A DNA stretch of 64,000 bases from Cardinalis cardinalis (lineage: Eukaryota; Chordata; Aves; Passeriformes; Cardinalidae), in contig JACDOX010000153.1 of NCBI GenBank assembly GCA_014549065.1, forward strand, positions 705,815-769,814. Direction: 5' to 3'. The position numbers were made by a program, and so were the translations under genes. Below are positions 47,368-60,100 of this stretch, piece by piece. Below the pieces are notes generated by a model. It saw only the letters and a program-made list of their open reading frames with translations, ran no database searches and was not told where the DNA came from. Every line of letters begins with the position of its first letter. Within the stretch, counting starts at the first letter, position 1.

Positions 47368-50182
47368 TTGTCTGATCTGTTTCTCAGGAAAGGTGGAGCT
47401 GATGACACTAAGGCAGAAAACCTGTGGAAATGCAGTTATGGTTATATAGAGATTACTATAGATAATAATTTCACAGTCTTTAAAAGGCAATACCAGCCTT
47501 GTTTCTTCAAGATGGCACTCAAACAACTGCAACCAAAAAATAACAATGATACAGGAAAAAGGAAGTTGAGGAAAAAAATCAGTGGTATGGAAGAGGGAAG
47601 CAATGANGGCAAAAGTTATAAGAGAAGTCATAAAGAGAGGCCAATACTAGTGTAATGTTAGGAATAAGCAGTTTGCTTTTCAACTCTGCGAAAGACTTAT
47701 GGAAGAAGATTATGAGTCTTCTGAGAAAAAGGTAAGCAGCTAGATATCCAAAGCTTTCTTATTTTGTCCTTCATTTAGGGTCCAGTCCTCATCATGAACA
47801 GTTTCACTGCATTGAACAGGATAAGGCAGAGAGTTGTTGCTTAATATGATTTAGTGTGAAATAAAATTACTTTTTGTCACATACTAGTAATTTTGACATG
47901 TTCTTTTCCGCTAAGAAGCATGTCCACAGACTATTGCTCCTTTTTTTTTCACTTGGAAAAATTACCCTTTCCTAAATAATATCACATCTGAAACAAGACA
48001 TATGAAAGGCTGTTTGAATGTTCCCTAATTAACTGAAACTGGCAGATAATTTAAATTAAATTTCTCTTAGATATAAGGCAAAATGTATGTGGCCTTCTGC
48101 AGNTTTTTGCAGCTCTGTTTTCTGGTGACTTACTTTCAGAAAAGCAGCAAAAGTGAATTAAATTCAGAACATTACTAGGAATCAAAAGCATTGATGGGAA
48201 ACTAACAGCAAAAACTTAACTGAGCTGCAAATATATTTTGNCAGTACACTGCATTTACAGTAAATCCACCTCAGTAGGTTTTTGCTCCTGGCTCTTACCC
48301 TCCAGTGAGAAAAAATATAATTGCATGAGAGTACCCCCTATGCCTCTGTGCGGTTCATATCTTTATATGGTACAATTACTCATCTCTTTTCTCTTATTCA
48401 AACTCATATTCTGAACTATCCCATTGCTGATGAATAGATATCACACTGTCTAATATGGAGCATCTACACTTGTTCTGATCAGTAGTATCTCTGTCATTTG
48501 CTCAGACCCTTAATCTGAAACATGATCAGCTCAGACTGCTCTCTGTAATCTCATATGCAGGCTAAATTTTATAACTTCTTTGTCATAATTGTCCCAAAGA
48601 TTCAGTCCATAACCCACCTATATAAGTCTAAGTTTATCCTGCGTGCTTCCTTCACCATTTTATCCCAACTACTGCAGTGGTCTTTGCCCTTGAACAATGT
48701 AACCATGCTTTGTTCATATCCATTCTGAACAGGGCTGCTAAGGGCATTCTTCCATACCAACTCTTTCAATACACCACTTCTGTCNAGGTGCACTTTTACC
48801 GCCTTCCCATTTTCTCTGTCATACCTTTCTGCCTATTTCTGTGTCTGGATATCCCATGGGGCTTCTGCTGGAAGAACAGGGACAAACAGAATTTAAAAAC
48901 TTGACCCTGGAGATCATTATTTTTCAGAATGTAAAGTCTCAGCGCTTCCCCTGTAAGTCCTGACCACAACACTTCCCTCTGAAGTGCTGCCGATTTTAAT
49001 GTGGAAATCTAAGTGAAAACATTAATGACAGTTTAGACAAGAACTTGTTAGTGTGCCTCAGTGAGAGAGGCAAATGTATTAACAGCTTTCTCTGAAAATG
49101 AAAGAGCTGGGATTTTCTGCTGTGCACATGTTCTAAGGGCCAACCTCACACTACTGTATTGACCTGTGACAGATCACAGATCATTTGGGTGGAAAAGAAA
49201 GGGAAAACAAGAAAAAAAAGCTTTTACAGTGCTATGGTGTTACAGAGCTGCCCAGTGCTGGAGAGCTCCCCATAATGAGCTCTCTGGTCGCTAGGCAGTC
49301 CTCTTGTTCTNGCATGGCCTGTTCATTCATTTTCCTCCCCTTGGGCAGCCTGAGCTGTAGCTTTGGTCTCCGTTTGCTCTCTTATATGTACTCAGACTGG
49401 CAAATATGCCTGCTTCATGGTTTTAAATTCTAAAAAAAGAGCATAAAAAGTCAACTGAAACATCTTTGCGCAAACTTTACTGATACGTTTCGGGCTCAAG
49501 CAAATGCCAGCAGAGAGGTGTCTGCTTCTGATCTTTGCTGGCCCTCACACCAGGAAAATTATTGAAGGTCTGCTCCTCTGCTGGCATGAGATGCCTCCTC
49601 TCTCTCTCTTTCTGAGCAACTTCTTAGAGATTACTTTTCACCATACTATTCATGATCCTGATACTGATTTCATGTTAATGCAGCTTGATTGTCTTGATGA
49701 ACTTAATTTAACTTGGGCTTCATGGAATAGAGAGGACGCAGTCCTTTCTTTGTGGGTGCTTGTGGCTTAGTATCACTTTCCTAGAAATGCATTTTTTAAA
49801 ATTGATTTGGATTTTTTTCCCTGACCCATCATAACCACATGGACTGTTCATATTTTTGGATATAGACATATTTTTTCTGCATGGTAAAATATGCTAGAAA
49901 CGCTGCCACTAGAAGAGGCTGTCACTTGTTTGCCAAATAGTTACTGGTGAATCAGTGAAAGAGACAGAAGGCATGGATCTATCTCGGTGGAAAACTCATG
50001 TGGTTTATCCAGGAACTTGAAATAACTGGCCTATGCAGTTCGCATTTGTAATGGTTATTAGTCAAGGTATCCCTGGTTTGGCTTTTCTCCTGATACTCCT
50101 TTACAGAACCTACAACCTCATATTTTCGGGGATCAAGGGAAGGCTGGAACCTCAACCCTGATTATTAAGTCCAAATATGGAA

Positions 50183-50231
50183 AACTGTAAAATTACAGTA
50201 CAAAGTGTAACAACTGTAAAATTACGGTACA
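50183..50231. repeat. Pair of 20-bp direct repeats
   Basis: AACTGTAAAATTACAGTACA (50183-50202) recurs as AACTGTAAAATTACGGTACA (50212-50231) with one mismatch and a 29-bp period. It lies just upstream of the 21-bp tandem array. Confidence 0.9.
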
Positions 50232-50340
50232 GTACTGCACAATTCAAAAATGTCTTGGTTGGGTGAGAATTAACCCAAAATATCTCAGCATGTTGTCTAC
50301 TTGGCTGTGAAACATACAAAACACTACCTCACACTCTAAA

Positions 50341-50404
50341 GGACCTTATATTTAAAGAAACTGGACCTTATATGTAAAGAAAGGACCTCAACTATAAAGA
50401 AACT
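50341..50404. repeat. Three-copy tandem repeat of about 21 bp
   Basis: Units start GGACCTTATATTTAAAGAAA (50341), GGACCTTATATGTAAAGAAA (50363) and GGACCTCAACTATAAAGAAA (50383). The third copy is more diverged. Confidence 0.9.
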
Positions 50405-50778
50405 GCCATATCAGTATACAATAAAGTTAAACTAGTTCTGTTTGTCCATGAAAGCATAGCTCCTAAAGGGTCCTGCTTACAAATTTTACAGCTATCAGGG
50501 TGCGTGATATCTTATGAATGTCTCAACAGATGGAAGAGTTGATCTAATAATGAAGAAAACAATACTCACAAATAATTTATTTGTCATTTGGTGGGGGAAA
50601 AGAAGAGTGAATAATTTATATGGTCAATATTATTCAATCATCAATAGAACTGGTAGAATAATTTATAAATTTACTTATGAATAATTCATTCATCAATTGA
50701 TGGCAGGAGGAAATTAATGAAGTAAACAACATTCACATAACAACAGGCTCTCAGAGGCAGACAGGACAGGCAGGGAGG

Positions 50779-51172
50779 TGTCACTGTCATACTTTCTGAA
50801 AAATCTCTTTGCCCAGGATTTCTCTCCTGGGAAGCTGAGAAGCCTCAAAGAAAAAGGAAAACAATATTATCTCATTTGCTTCTCCTGTGTTTTGTTGCTT
50901 TGGAATGTGGTTGGAGATTGTTTATCCAACATGTGAATTGTTTTGACTTAATAATCAGTCATGGTTCAGCTGTGTTGGGACTCTGGCGAGAGTAATGGCT
51001 TTTTCATTAGTATCTTGTTAAGCCTTCTGTAAGTATCCTTTCTCTATTCTTTAGTATAGTTTTAGTATAGCATTCTTTATATAATATAATATTATAAAGT
51101 AATAAATTAGTCTTCTAAGAACATGGAGTCAGATTCATCTTTCCTGTCACGGGGGACCCCAGAAATACCACA
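50779..51172 (+). mobile_element. Solo LTR of an endogenous retrovirus, probably ERVK-like
   Basis: A 394-bp unit starts TGTCACTGTC and ends AATACCACA, so it has TGT...ACA termini. It is flanked on both sides by the 6-bp direct repeat GGGAGG (50773-50778 and 51173-51178), the target-duplication length typical of class II (ERVK-type) insertions. It contains an AT-rich block and AATAAA around 51101-51106 near the 3' end, as expected for R/U5. No internal retroviral genes or second LTR are present, so it is a recombined solo LTR. The sequence resembles an LTR family I remember as frequent in songbirds; I cannot name the exact family. Confidence 0.75.
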
Positions 51173-54100
51173 GGGAGGAACTGGCAGAATGGATGCCTCT
51201 TGTCAGGCTCAGAGCACAGGGGATGACCAAAGGGCAGCCGTCCCTCAGTCACTTCTGCAGCTTGCTGGTAGCAGTGACCTTCTTTCTCATTCACCTACTC
51301 CCAGAAGAACAGATCTGTAGAGGTGCCCTGAGAGCACCGTGTGGTTTCTTTACGTATTTGGCGATGGTGGGAAGCCACGTGGAAANTCCTGCTCTGGTGT
51401 TCTACCGCGTCTGCTGTGATGGCTCAGGGCAAACGCTGCTTGCTCTGACATATGGCAGCAGAGGCTGGGGGCCCTCTCAGCCTCCCAGCAGCTTGAAACT
51501 TGTCATNCAGCTGAGAAATGTGCTGGGGTCTGCTTGTGTACACAGAGTAGGAGGCAGAGGAGTTTCTCTCAGGAAGCCACAGGACACCATCTTCTGCTTT
51601 TGGTTAAAAAAATTAAAACTCCAAGGAATCCTATAGAAAGCGATATTGGTTGTGTAACTGAATTGTTCTGTGCATAAAATCTGTTACAAATTGCTGACAT
51701 GCAGAGTTGAAAACAACTCTTTTGCCTGCCATATCTCTTCAGAATGTGACTTCACATTGCTGTGACCATCAAAATCATTTCAAGGCAAATCTTATCTGAA
51801 TGTAACTTTTAGATTTCTTTAACTTAGAAACATTTTTCCAATGTGGCTGTGGGTGGGGGAGGTTTCATTCTGTATAATTCATTCAGAAACACCCCACCGC
51901 CTTCTGATAGCATTCACTAGTTTGCTCTGAGTTTGCTCTGCTGTCATTGAATGAATCCCTAGGAAATCCAGTCTGAACATTAACCAACAGCCACAACAGA
52001 ATAATTTTAAAACAAATCACCTGGAAATGGATTTTTGTGTTATAATCTCACATTCCAATAGCTGTCATAAAAATATAAATATAAAGTAGACNTAAGGATG
52101 TGAGTAGAAGGCTTTTTTTTTCTGTTCTCAATGTACTAAGTTTAATGGCAAATATATGTGCAGTTTGGGATGAGAACAGATGCCCTTTATGAATAGACTA
52201 AGTGGAGGAATCAGCTGGTTTATGTTTTCCTCTCAACTCTCACCAGGATTTTTCCACTCTGTTCCTTTGTTAGCTATAAATTGTAACTACTGAAAATCAA
52301 AAAATGAGGGAAAGTTTATGAATTATACACAGTCACAGTGTATTAGTCCTCCATGCTCATCCTCCTGGGAGACACTGGAGGAAAAGCTTTGAGCAATTTC
52401 CAAATTTTCAAATGTGTTCTCTACGTCTTTATCTCATTCAGTTTTTGATATGGTGCATAAATTATTTATTTGGACTACCATTATTTTGTTAGCTTGTGTT
52501 GTCCTCTGGCACCGTATCTGCAGAATGATATTCATTTTGCATTTGCAATGACTAAACTTAAAAGAAATCAGTTCATTCTTCCTCTATTCAGCTCTCATTC
52601 TTCAAAATGATGTGAGAAGGACTGAGATGTGGACAGAAATATTTTTGACCTTGAATCCTCATTANTGTTTTTATCCTGCCATTTCACAAGAGGATGTAAA
52701 TAAAGCTAATTTAAGAAATATTTCTATTTTCTTCTCCGTCTCTGTCTCTCTTTCTCTCTCTCATGGAAGAAGGAATAGGAAACAAATTCTTTAACACCAT
52801 TAGAGCTCNGTGAATTATGTGCTTTGCTAGCTAAATTCAGAGAAGGGTCTCTTTTTATATATTATAAGTCTGTTACCTTCGAGTTAATTTTTGAGGGTGT
52901 CTCATAACTTCCCAGTTGCAATAACATCTGAATGGAACACCTTCTCAATTACTGCCCCTTACCACATATAAAGCAGAGAGTAGTCCTTTTTCACACCCAA
53001 ATGTACAATATGTTCTTAAGCAAATGTTTGTTATGATTGAATTCCTCCTTTGTTATTCCCATAACACACTTATATTCTTTCCTGCCATCTCTCACCCTGC
53101 TCTGCTGATATAATTACCAGGTAGCAGGCTACCAGGAAAATTCCCATTTAACAATTTATGTAGGTAGTTTTACAGGTAAAAGAATGTGGTAATGNACTGG
53201 AGACAGATCATAACTTAGACTGGTGGAAAACTTTGCCCTCACTGTTTGATACAAGAGCAGACTCAATTACACCAGTCCAAAATAATTTTACTTCTGCTGG
53301 AAANCACCACTGCAGTGTATCCCTTTCCTGCCCCTCCTCAGGGCTCCTTGACTGAAGCCCTCTTGCCAAAAAGGAGGATGTTCTAGTGGGAGTGGGCTGG
53401 TGGTCATTTCTGTCCAGCTGTGCAAAGAGGACCTGGTGATATCTGGTCAATAGTCCCAGTCTGTAGGAGGTAACCNCACTGAGCAGCTGGTTGGGAGACA
53501 CTGTGATGGAGCTGCCTGTGCTTCAGGGCAGTGGCACATCCCCACCTGGGCTCCTGTCAGGGTGGAGGATGGATGGCAGTGCCACAACTCCTTCCCCTGT
53601 GCTGACAGCCACTCAGGCTAACAATCTGCCTCTGGCATCTCTGCAACAGGCCCCATTTTCTGCAAATACAAAATCACAGCCTAGAAAAAGGAAACGATGT
53701 TACAGCATTACCTAACTCTATTTGCTAATGTCAGCTGTGGATTAATTCACGGATGTCTTTCAAATTTCTGTCCTCTCTGCAGGTTCACTTTAATCCTTCA
53801 GTCTTTGAAGATGCTTCTCTCATGACTCGATGAGCGTTCCTGCTGCTAACTAACCACTTTACCTGTTTCTAACTATATTTGTGGGCTCTGTGTGCATTAA
53901 TATACTAACATCCTGTATTACTTTCTTGAGCAATTCTAATTCTTGAGAATGGCAGGCACTTTTACTCTTCTGTGTTTGATTAAATTTAATGTATTTAGTA
54001 GTTCTGCAGTTCAGATCACAACTAAGAATCCAAGCAGCTGTGATGATGTCAGTGTCCATGTTGTTATTATCAACAGAACCAGACTTTTGGAGAGTGCACC

Positions 54101-57100
54101 ATGAGATAAAGCACCTCTTGCCTCCAAGTTAATGGTCCTAATGCTGTCTAAGAGTTGCCTAAAAGACTGTGTTTGTAGATGTCTTTGTGTTGTATTAGGT
54201 GAAGGAAGTCACTAAATTCTGTTTAATAAAGCACATGTATGTAGTAAGTAAAAAAATTACTCTGGAGTTGAAATTTCATATATGCAGAGAATTTTGTTTT
54301 CGATTTTATCCTTCCTCTTTGTGTTTGCAGAAGTTTTTTTTTCTTTTTTTTTGTCTCTGACAGGTGCTATTTCAGTGCCCTCACCAGCTCAACCTGCAGA
54401 AATAGTAGTAGCAACATAAAAATAGTATCAGCAACAGCAGATTTATCAAACTTTAGATTTAATCAAACTTTAGGTCAATCAAACAGATTTATCCCATATC
54501 AGAGGAACCATTCCCAGTCTTGCTGGAGACTCCTGGAGCAAGGCATTCAGGCAAGTACAGGTGTCCTGCTGATTCCCTGCTATGGGGTGACTGACTTCTC
54601 CCTGCTGCTCTCTGATTCTNCCCAGTTTCCTGCTGATAGGAAGCCTGTCCTATGAAGAAGATGTGAGACTCCTGCCCAATCCACCCACGCTCCTGGACCA
54701 CCAGGGACAAGCCATACAGCTGATAAGACCCAGGGAGAGGGTACTTCCCTGCACCTGCCCACCTTGAGATCCCTAGGGGCTCCCTGTCCTATTTATATCC
54801 ACAGGTCNCAGATTTCTACACGGACTCTTAGGCTAGTACTACATAAAACTGGCACTAAGTCTCATTCTGCCTGACTTATCCCATTCCACATCAGTTTACA
54901 CAATGCCCAACTTCAGGTTTTATTCACACTGCTGTGTGAAGAACAGAGCTGACTAAAAGGATACCAGCACTCCATGTACATTCACACTCCTTATCCTAAA
55001 CATTCACAGCTCCTACAAGGTCTATTGGAGAAAACCAGATGTATGAACGTGTTTGTACCCTTTGATGCACCAGGTAAAAAAAAAAGGAAAAAAAAATCTC
55101 TTTTATCTCTAGGAATGCCAACAGTTTTTGTCCATCTATGAAAATATCAAATACTTGCTTTGAAACTAAGTCTGTAAGCTGAATATTATTGAAATACTAA
55201 AAAGGACTAGCATTTAGTCTGCAGTGTAAATGTAAAAGAAAGAAAAATTAAGCCATTGCTCTGTTGTCTCCAGCCAGCGAGAGACGGCTCTGCATCCTAC
55301 TGAACATCCTGCTCCTTCCAAGGTCACTGAAGGGGCCAGCCCTGGCACACAGAGCCTCTGCAAATGTTATATCTGTTACTGCAGCCTCTGTAAAGATAGA
55401 AATGTTACACAACAAGAACAGCTGCTGGGCTTATCCCTTGAACAAACACAAGATAATGCAATTGAGTTTGCTTTTGGCCAAGAAGGGTCTGGCTTAATGC
55501 TTTAGACAGAAATGTGGATCAGATATTTCACACCAGTTTAACACCTGGAATTCTTCAGCAGGCTCTTGCTACTGTTTCTGCATTCCTGCACGTTTCCCCT
55601 GCAGTGCCCCAGTGTCCAAGCCTTGAGAGCTGCAATGCTGTGAGAATGCTGCAGCCTCTCCTGCTTGTAAATGTCTCTCAGGTTGCAACTTTGAAAAGAC
55701 AAACTCGTTGCACTGGCAACTTCTTCCTTTGTTCAAGATAACCATTTTCTTCCACCAAAGCCTTCCCTTGCCAGCTAACAGGAGTAATGGAGCTGAGACC
55801 TCTGCTGTGACTCAGAGTGCTTTGAGCTGTACCAACCATCTGCCTTATAGGAAGGCAGATCTGTTTCAAATTCCCATAGAAGAACAATACTATTATTACT
55901 GCTAATTAATAGTAGGCAAGGACACAAACCCATTCCAGATCAAATTAAGTTCCAATCAAAAAAGTCAGCNGTGATTTCTAATTGATTGCCTTTTAAAATC
56001 AATCAGTTGGGTTCTGTGCATTTCTTCACAAAATTCAACAGCTTACTGATGCTTGTCTTTTTAGGGGGGCTGAGATTCAAGCGGAACTGAGAAGGTTTCT
56101 TTTTTTTAAAGTGGAATTGACTTTTAAAATGGAAGATCTATTTTAATTAAAATTTTACAGTGAGATTTGTCAAGCTCACGGTTCTCTGGAAGTTTATTAT
56201 GAAGCTATGTGGAAAGAAAGATGCTCTATGTACTTATTCCCTCCCAAAAGGCCAGCTGAAGTTAAAATGAACCTCTGTGCCTGCTAGCACATACAGACCC
56301 CATGGGCCTCCTAAATTCCTGCTCAGCCAAGGCTGCTTCACACCGAGAAAAGAAAATTTCATCACCTCTCTTCATGATGGCAGATTAAGTTTTCCCTGGT
56401 TCCCTNTCTTTGAGAATCAGACTCCAACATAACATTTATGAGTGCTAAAGAGCCGAGAGGGTTGGTCAAGTTTTAAACCAATAACATCAGCACTCCAGCC
56501 AAATGGGGCACGATACCGTTGAGTTGGCTCACCCCCATCTCTTCTGTGTGTTAAATTAATAGTTTAATTTAGTGCTTCTGGCTTTCCTCTTGCCCAGCTT
56601 TCAGTGACTANTTGTTGAATATCAGTTACCTGCAATTGGCTTGAACATTCAGAATTAGGAGGAGGGGCATTCTGTGGAGCACCTTGATCCAGACTCTNAC
56701 ATTGACAGTCTTGGGAAGTTACAATAATAGAACTATTATTGGAGTAAATCTTTGATGCTACAGGGGAAAGCTATTAGAAAAATCTAANTCCCCAAATTCC
56801 TGGACTCTGGGTAGATTATGACTGTATTTCAGAAAAGTTAGTAAAGAAAGAATATAATAAGACTAAGCACTTTGTATTATGAAGGATGAAGGAACGAATC
56901 CCAAATGATAACGACCATGGATCAGAGGAAGTCAATACCATATGACACACAACAGCAATGCAGGTAAGCATGTCACTGAGTGAGCCTTTGGAAAAGCAGG
57001 TCACTATTGAGCCAATCATTCATCAATATGGAATAACCATAAAAATTATGGGGTTCAGTATCAGAACACAATGATTTTGGTTAAAGACATATTATATTAG

Positions 57101-60100
57101 TAAAGAAGCCCCAAACAAAAAAGTCTACATTTCATTGAGACTGAAAAATCAAATTTATGTCTTGGGCAGAACCAATATCAAAGCCTTTGGGACTTAGCTA
57201 ATAGAAAGAGTATCTTACACTGGTATGTACAATAATGAGGAGGTCACATTACCTAGGACCCTGGACAGATGTCTCTGTCCACAATGTAAATTTTATTTTC
57301 TTATCATTATTCTTCATGTTGCCAAAGCACAGCTGGAGTTGCTGGAGAATCAATATGTATCTGCTTCTTGCTATTTCCTTCTAAATAGGAAGAAGGACAG
57401 AAACTGGCTTTGGTGTGTTGTGTTCTAGTGTTCCCTAACCAGGTGAACACTGTGAGTTGAAGGCCATGCTCCTGAGGGACACTACAGTGCAGACATTCTC
57501 TAACTTCAGTGCAGCTCCAAGACTCATCCTCCAGAATGTGATTTTCCTCTCTGAAGAACATACTTGTCAGTCAATAAGTGCTCTTCTCAACCTTTGCTTT
57601 TAGGAGAAGTGGAAAACTCATTATATTCTTCTTGCACTCTCTCTGTTTTCTTTAACTAAATCATATTTGCCACTGTAAAAGACCTATTGATTAATTTAAT
57701 AGATCTTTTGCTCTTTCTACAGATGAACATCTTTTTATCTTACTTTTTTGGNGCAATCTCACTTCAGTCTATTTAAGCACTCTGAAAGCTTTATAGCATT
57801 TTTAAACTCTTCAATCTTTTGTCCCTTAGGTATCACCCTGGACAGGGGTGAAATCACACAAGCACTCACCAACCACCAGCCACAAACAGGGCCCTTCCTC
57901 CCTAGGGTGGTGTCTGGTGCAAAGATGACAAGTGTCAAAAGCCCTTGTCACTCAGAAAGCTGACATCAGGACTGCTGGGCTAAAAGTTGACTCCAAACCC
58001 CAATGGGGATGAATAAGAATACATAAAATTTTCTTCTTTTTACAGCAGAAAAAATTCTGACTCCTCTTTTCAGCTTTCATCTCTTCTTTGTCTAGAGCCT
58101 TTGGAAATCAGTCTGGATGTGAAGCTGCGATAAAATCTGAGCACTTCAGCAGAGGCAAGGGGGAGACAACTAACTAACTAACTTACCAGCGTGATAATGT
58201 GGTGTCTACAGAGTCAGGGTAGGAAAAGCAGGATGCAATGCTTAATGGTACAAGTGTCTCCTCAGTCAGTGCCCTAAATGTGGAAAGCCTCACCAAATAA
58301 TTTCATAGAGACAGAGACCTTGCTTCAGAGCCACATTCTGGAAAGTTACTTTCTTCCAGATATTAGTCTTAAACCATGACCTCTCTGTGTGCACTGTTCC
58401 CATTGAACTGAATATTTAAGCTTTCTCACAAATTTCCCATCTGCATACAGCAATTTGTTTGTTGATGTTTAGACATGATTGACATAATTTGACAATCTGG
58501 CTTATTAGCTTGCTTTGTAACTATGTAAAATGCTGACAATGATTATCCCAGTTGACTGAGGACATGCTTCCTGTGACAGAGTAAACAAATGCAGCAAAGG
58601 AGACTTTTTCCAAATGATTGCTCCAACTCCCTAATGAGACTGCTAACTTATTTCATCAGGGTTACACTACGCCAAGTGTCTTAATGAATCCTCAAGTCAC
58701 AAAGCTCCGTTTCCTGAGCNTGAGGTACAGCAGCTAGAATTGTATGCCTGTGGACTTTTCTCCTGTCTTTAGCTGCATGCTGCATTGTAATGAACCTATT
58801 TATTATACAGCCTGCAAAAAAAGACATTTCTTTAAAAAAAAAAAAGTATTTCGGAGACTTAGTTTCAAAACCTACCAAACTCCTTAGAGGAGTGCTTCCT
58901 CCCATAAATCAGTGCCTCTTAATGGAAATAACATGATGAAAGAATGAGTAATGGTTGGTAAAAAAATAAGGATAAATCAACCTGATNATTAACCTGCTTG
59001 CACAGTAAATTCTCTGTGCTCTGAAGGCCAGGATTTAAGACAGTTCCTCTAAATCAAAGGATTCTTGCGAATCCTGTTCTGCAGCTCCCTTCTATAAGTT
59101 ATGTTTGAGTAGTCAATGACCATGTGAAGCGGATGTTTCTCAGGTGTTCATAAATATCAGCACTGATTTATTTGAATAAAATAACACATGGTGTTCCCAG
59201 GGGAAAAAATCATTACTTTAGTTTTGGTGCATCTAATTACAGTAAGTCTATCATCCTCACCATCTCTTCTGACTATCCAGGGAATTGGCAGAGTTTAACA
59301 ATGAAGAAGAGAGTGCTCCAGTGTCCAATTAAGGTTTTCTTTGAGGATTAATAAATCATGTCTCATCAGCTCCACTGACCCAGAGGTGTTAATCTTCACC
59401 TTATCACTCTGATCTTAAAGCAAAATTCTGCAGATCAAGAGCAGCAGAATGGTTGAGTTAATTGTTCCATTAGGCTGATGAAGTCTTTGTATCAGTATCC
59501 AATAATACGCTATTCCCTAAGCGTGTTTTGGTGCTCTGCTACAGAGCAGAAAACAAACAGCAAAAACAACTGCCACAGCTCTTTGGCATGGGTGACCAGT
59601 ACCTTGAGCTCCATACTCAGCTCTTCTGCTATAACTGAGCTGCAATCACATACTGGAGCAAGGCACTGAGAAGATGAGAAGCAGCCAAGAGAGGTTTTAG
59701 CACATCTAAATGTAGTTGCAAAAAGGAAACAAATCATGTAGTCAATAATGGAAAGAAGACTTAACAGTTATNTGCCCTGTAAACAATATCCTTGATTAGA
59801 AGACATAAAAATCCTGTTTTATTTAAGGGCAAGGATCCAAGTAGTTCACTGCAAAGAGTTTTTCTCACTGACAAGTCTACAGTAATCATGGAGAGTGTGG
59901 CAAATTGAGTTAAAATAGCTCTTAAGCACTACAATAAATTAGAAATCACGTTTTAACTTGTTTCCAGCCAACATTTATTTGCTTTTTTCTAAGTAATCAG
60001 GCAGGTTAAATTCTTTTGTCATGAACACTCACAAAAAGTACTGAGCATACATTAAAAATCCATTTAATAACCATTACTTTTCAAGGAGTTCCTTCTTCTG

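Larger units (their letters stand above)
40729..50182. other. Upstream of the HS3ST5 coding exons: probable 5' intron, no coding exon seen
   Basis: Because the exon at 40728 opens with a splice acceptor, at least its first part should be intron of HS3ST5 on the minus strand. It carries a MIR-like relic (42.8 kb), a CAAA-rich tract (43.5 kb), the CpG patch (47.07 kb) and the 17-bp duplication (47.3 kb). No coding sequence is recognised. Confidence 0.65.

Noticed and set aside
51193..51636. 147-codon frame next to the solo LTR, considered as a retroviral remnant
   Set aside because: It lies outside the LTR's target duplication, starts at a non-ATG codon, and shows no retroviral motif.
52030..56620. 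Stretches that look by eye like conserved non-coding elements (for example around 52440-52560 and 56400-56620)
   Set aside because: Conservation cannot be judged from a single sequence; alignment to other birds would be needed, so no feature is claimed.
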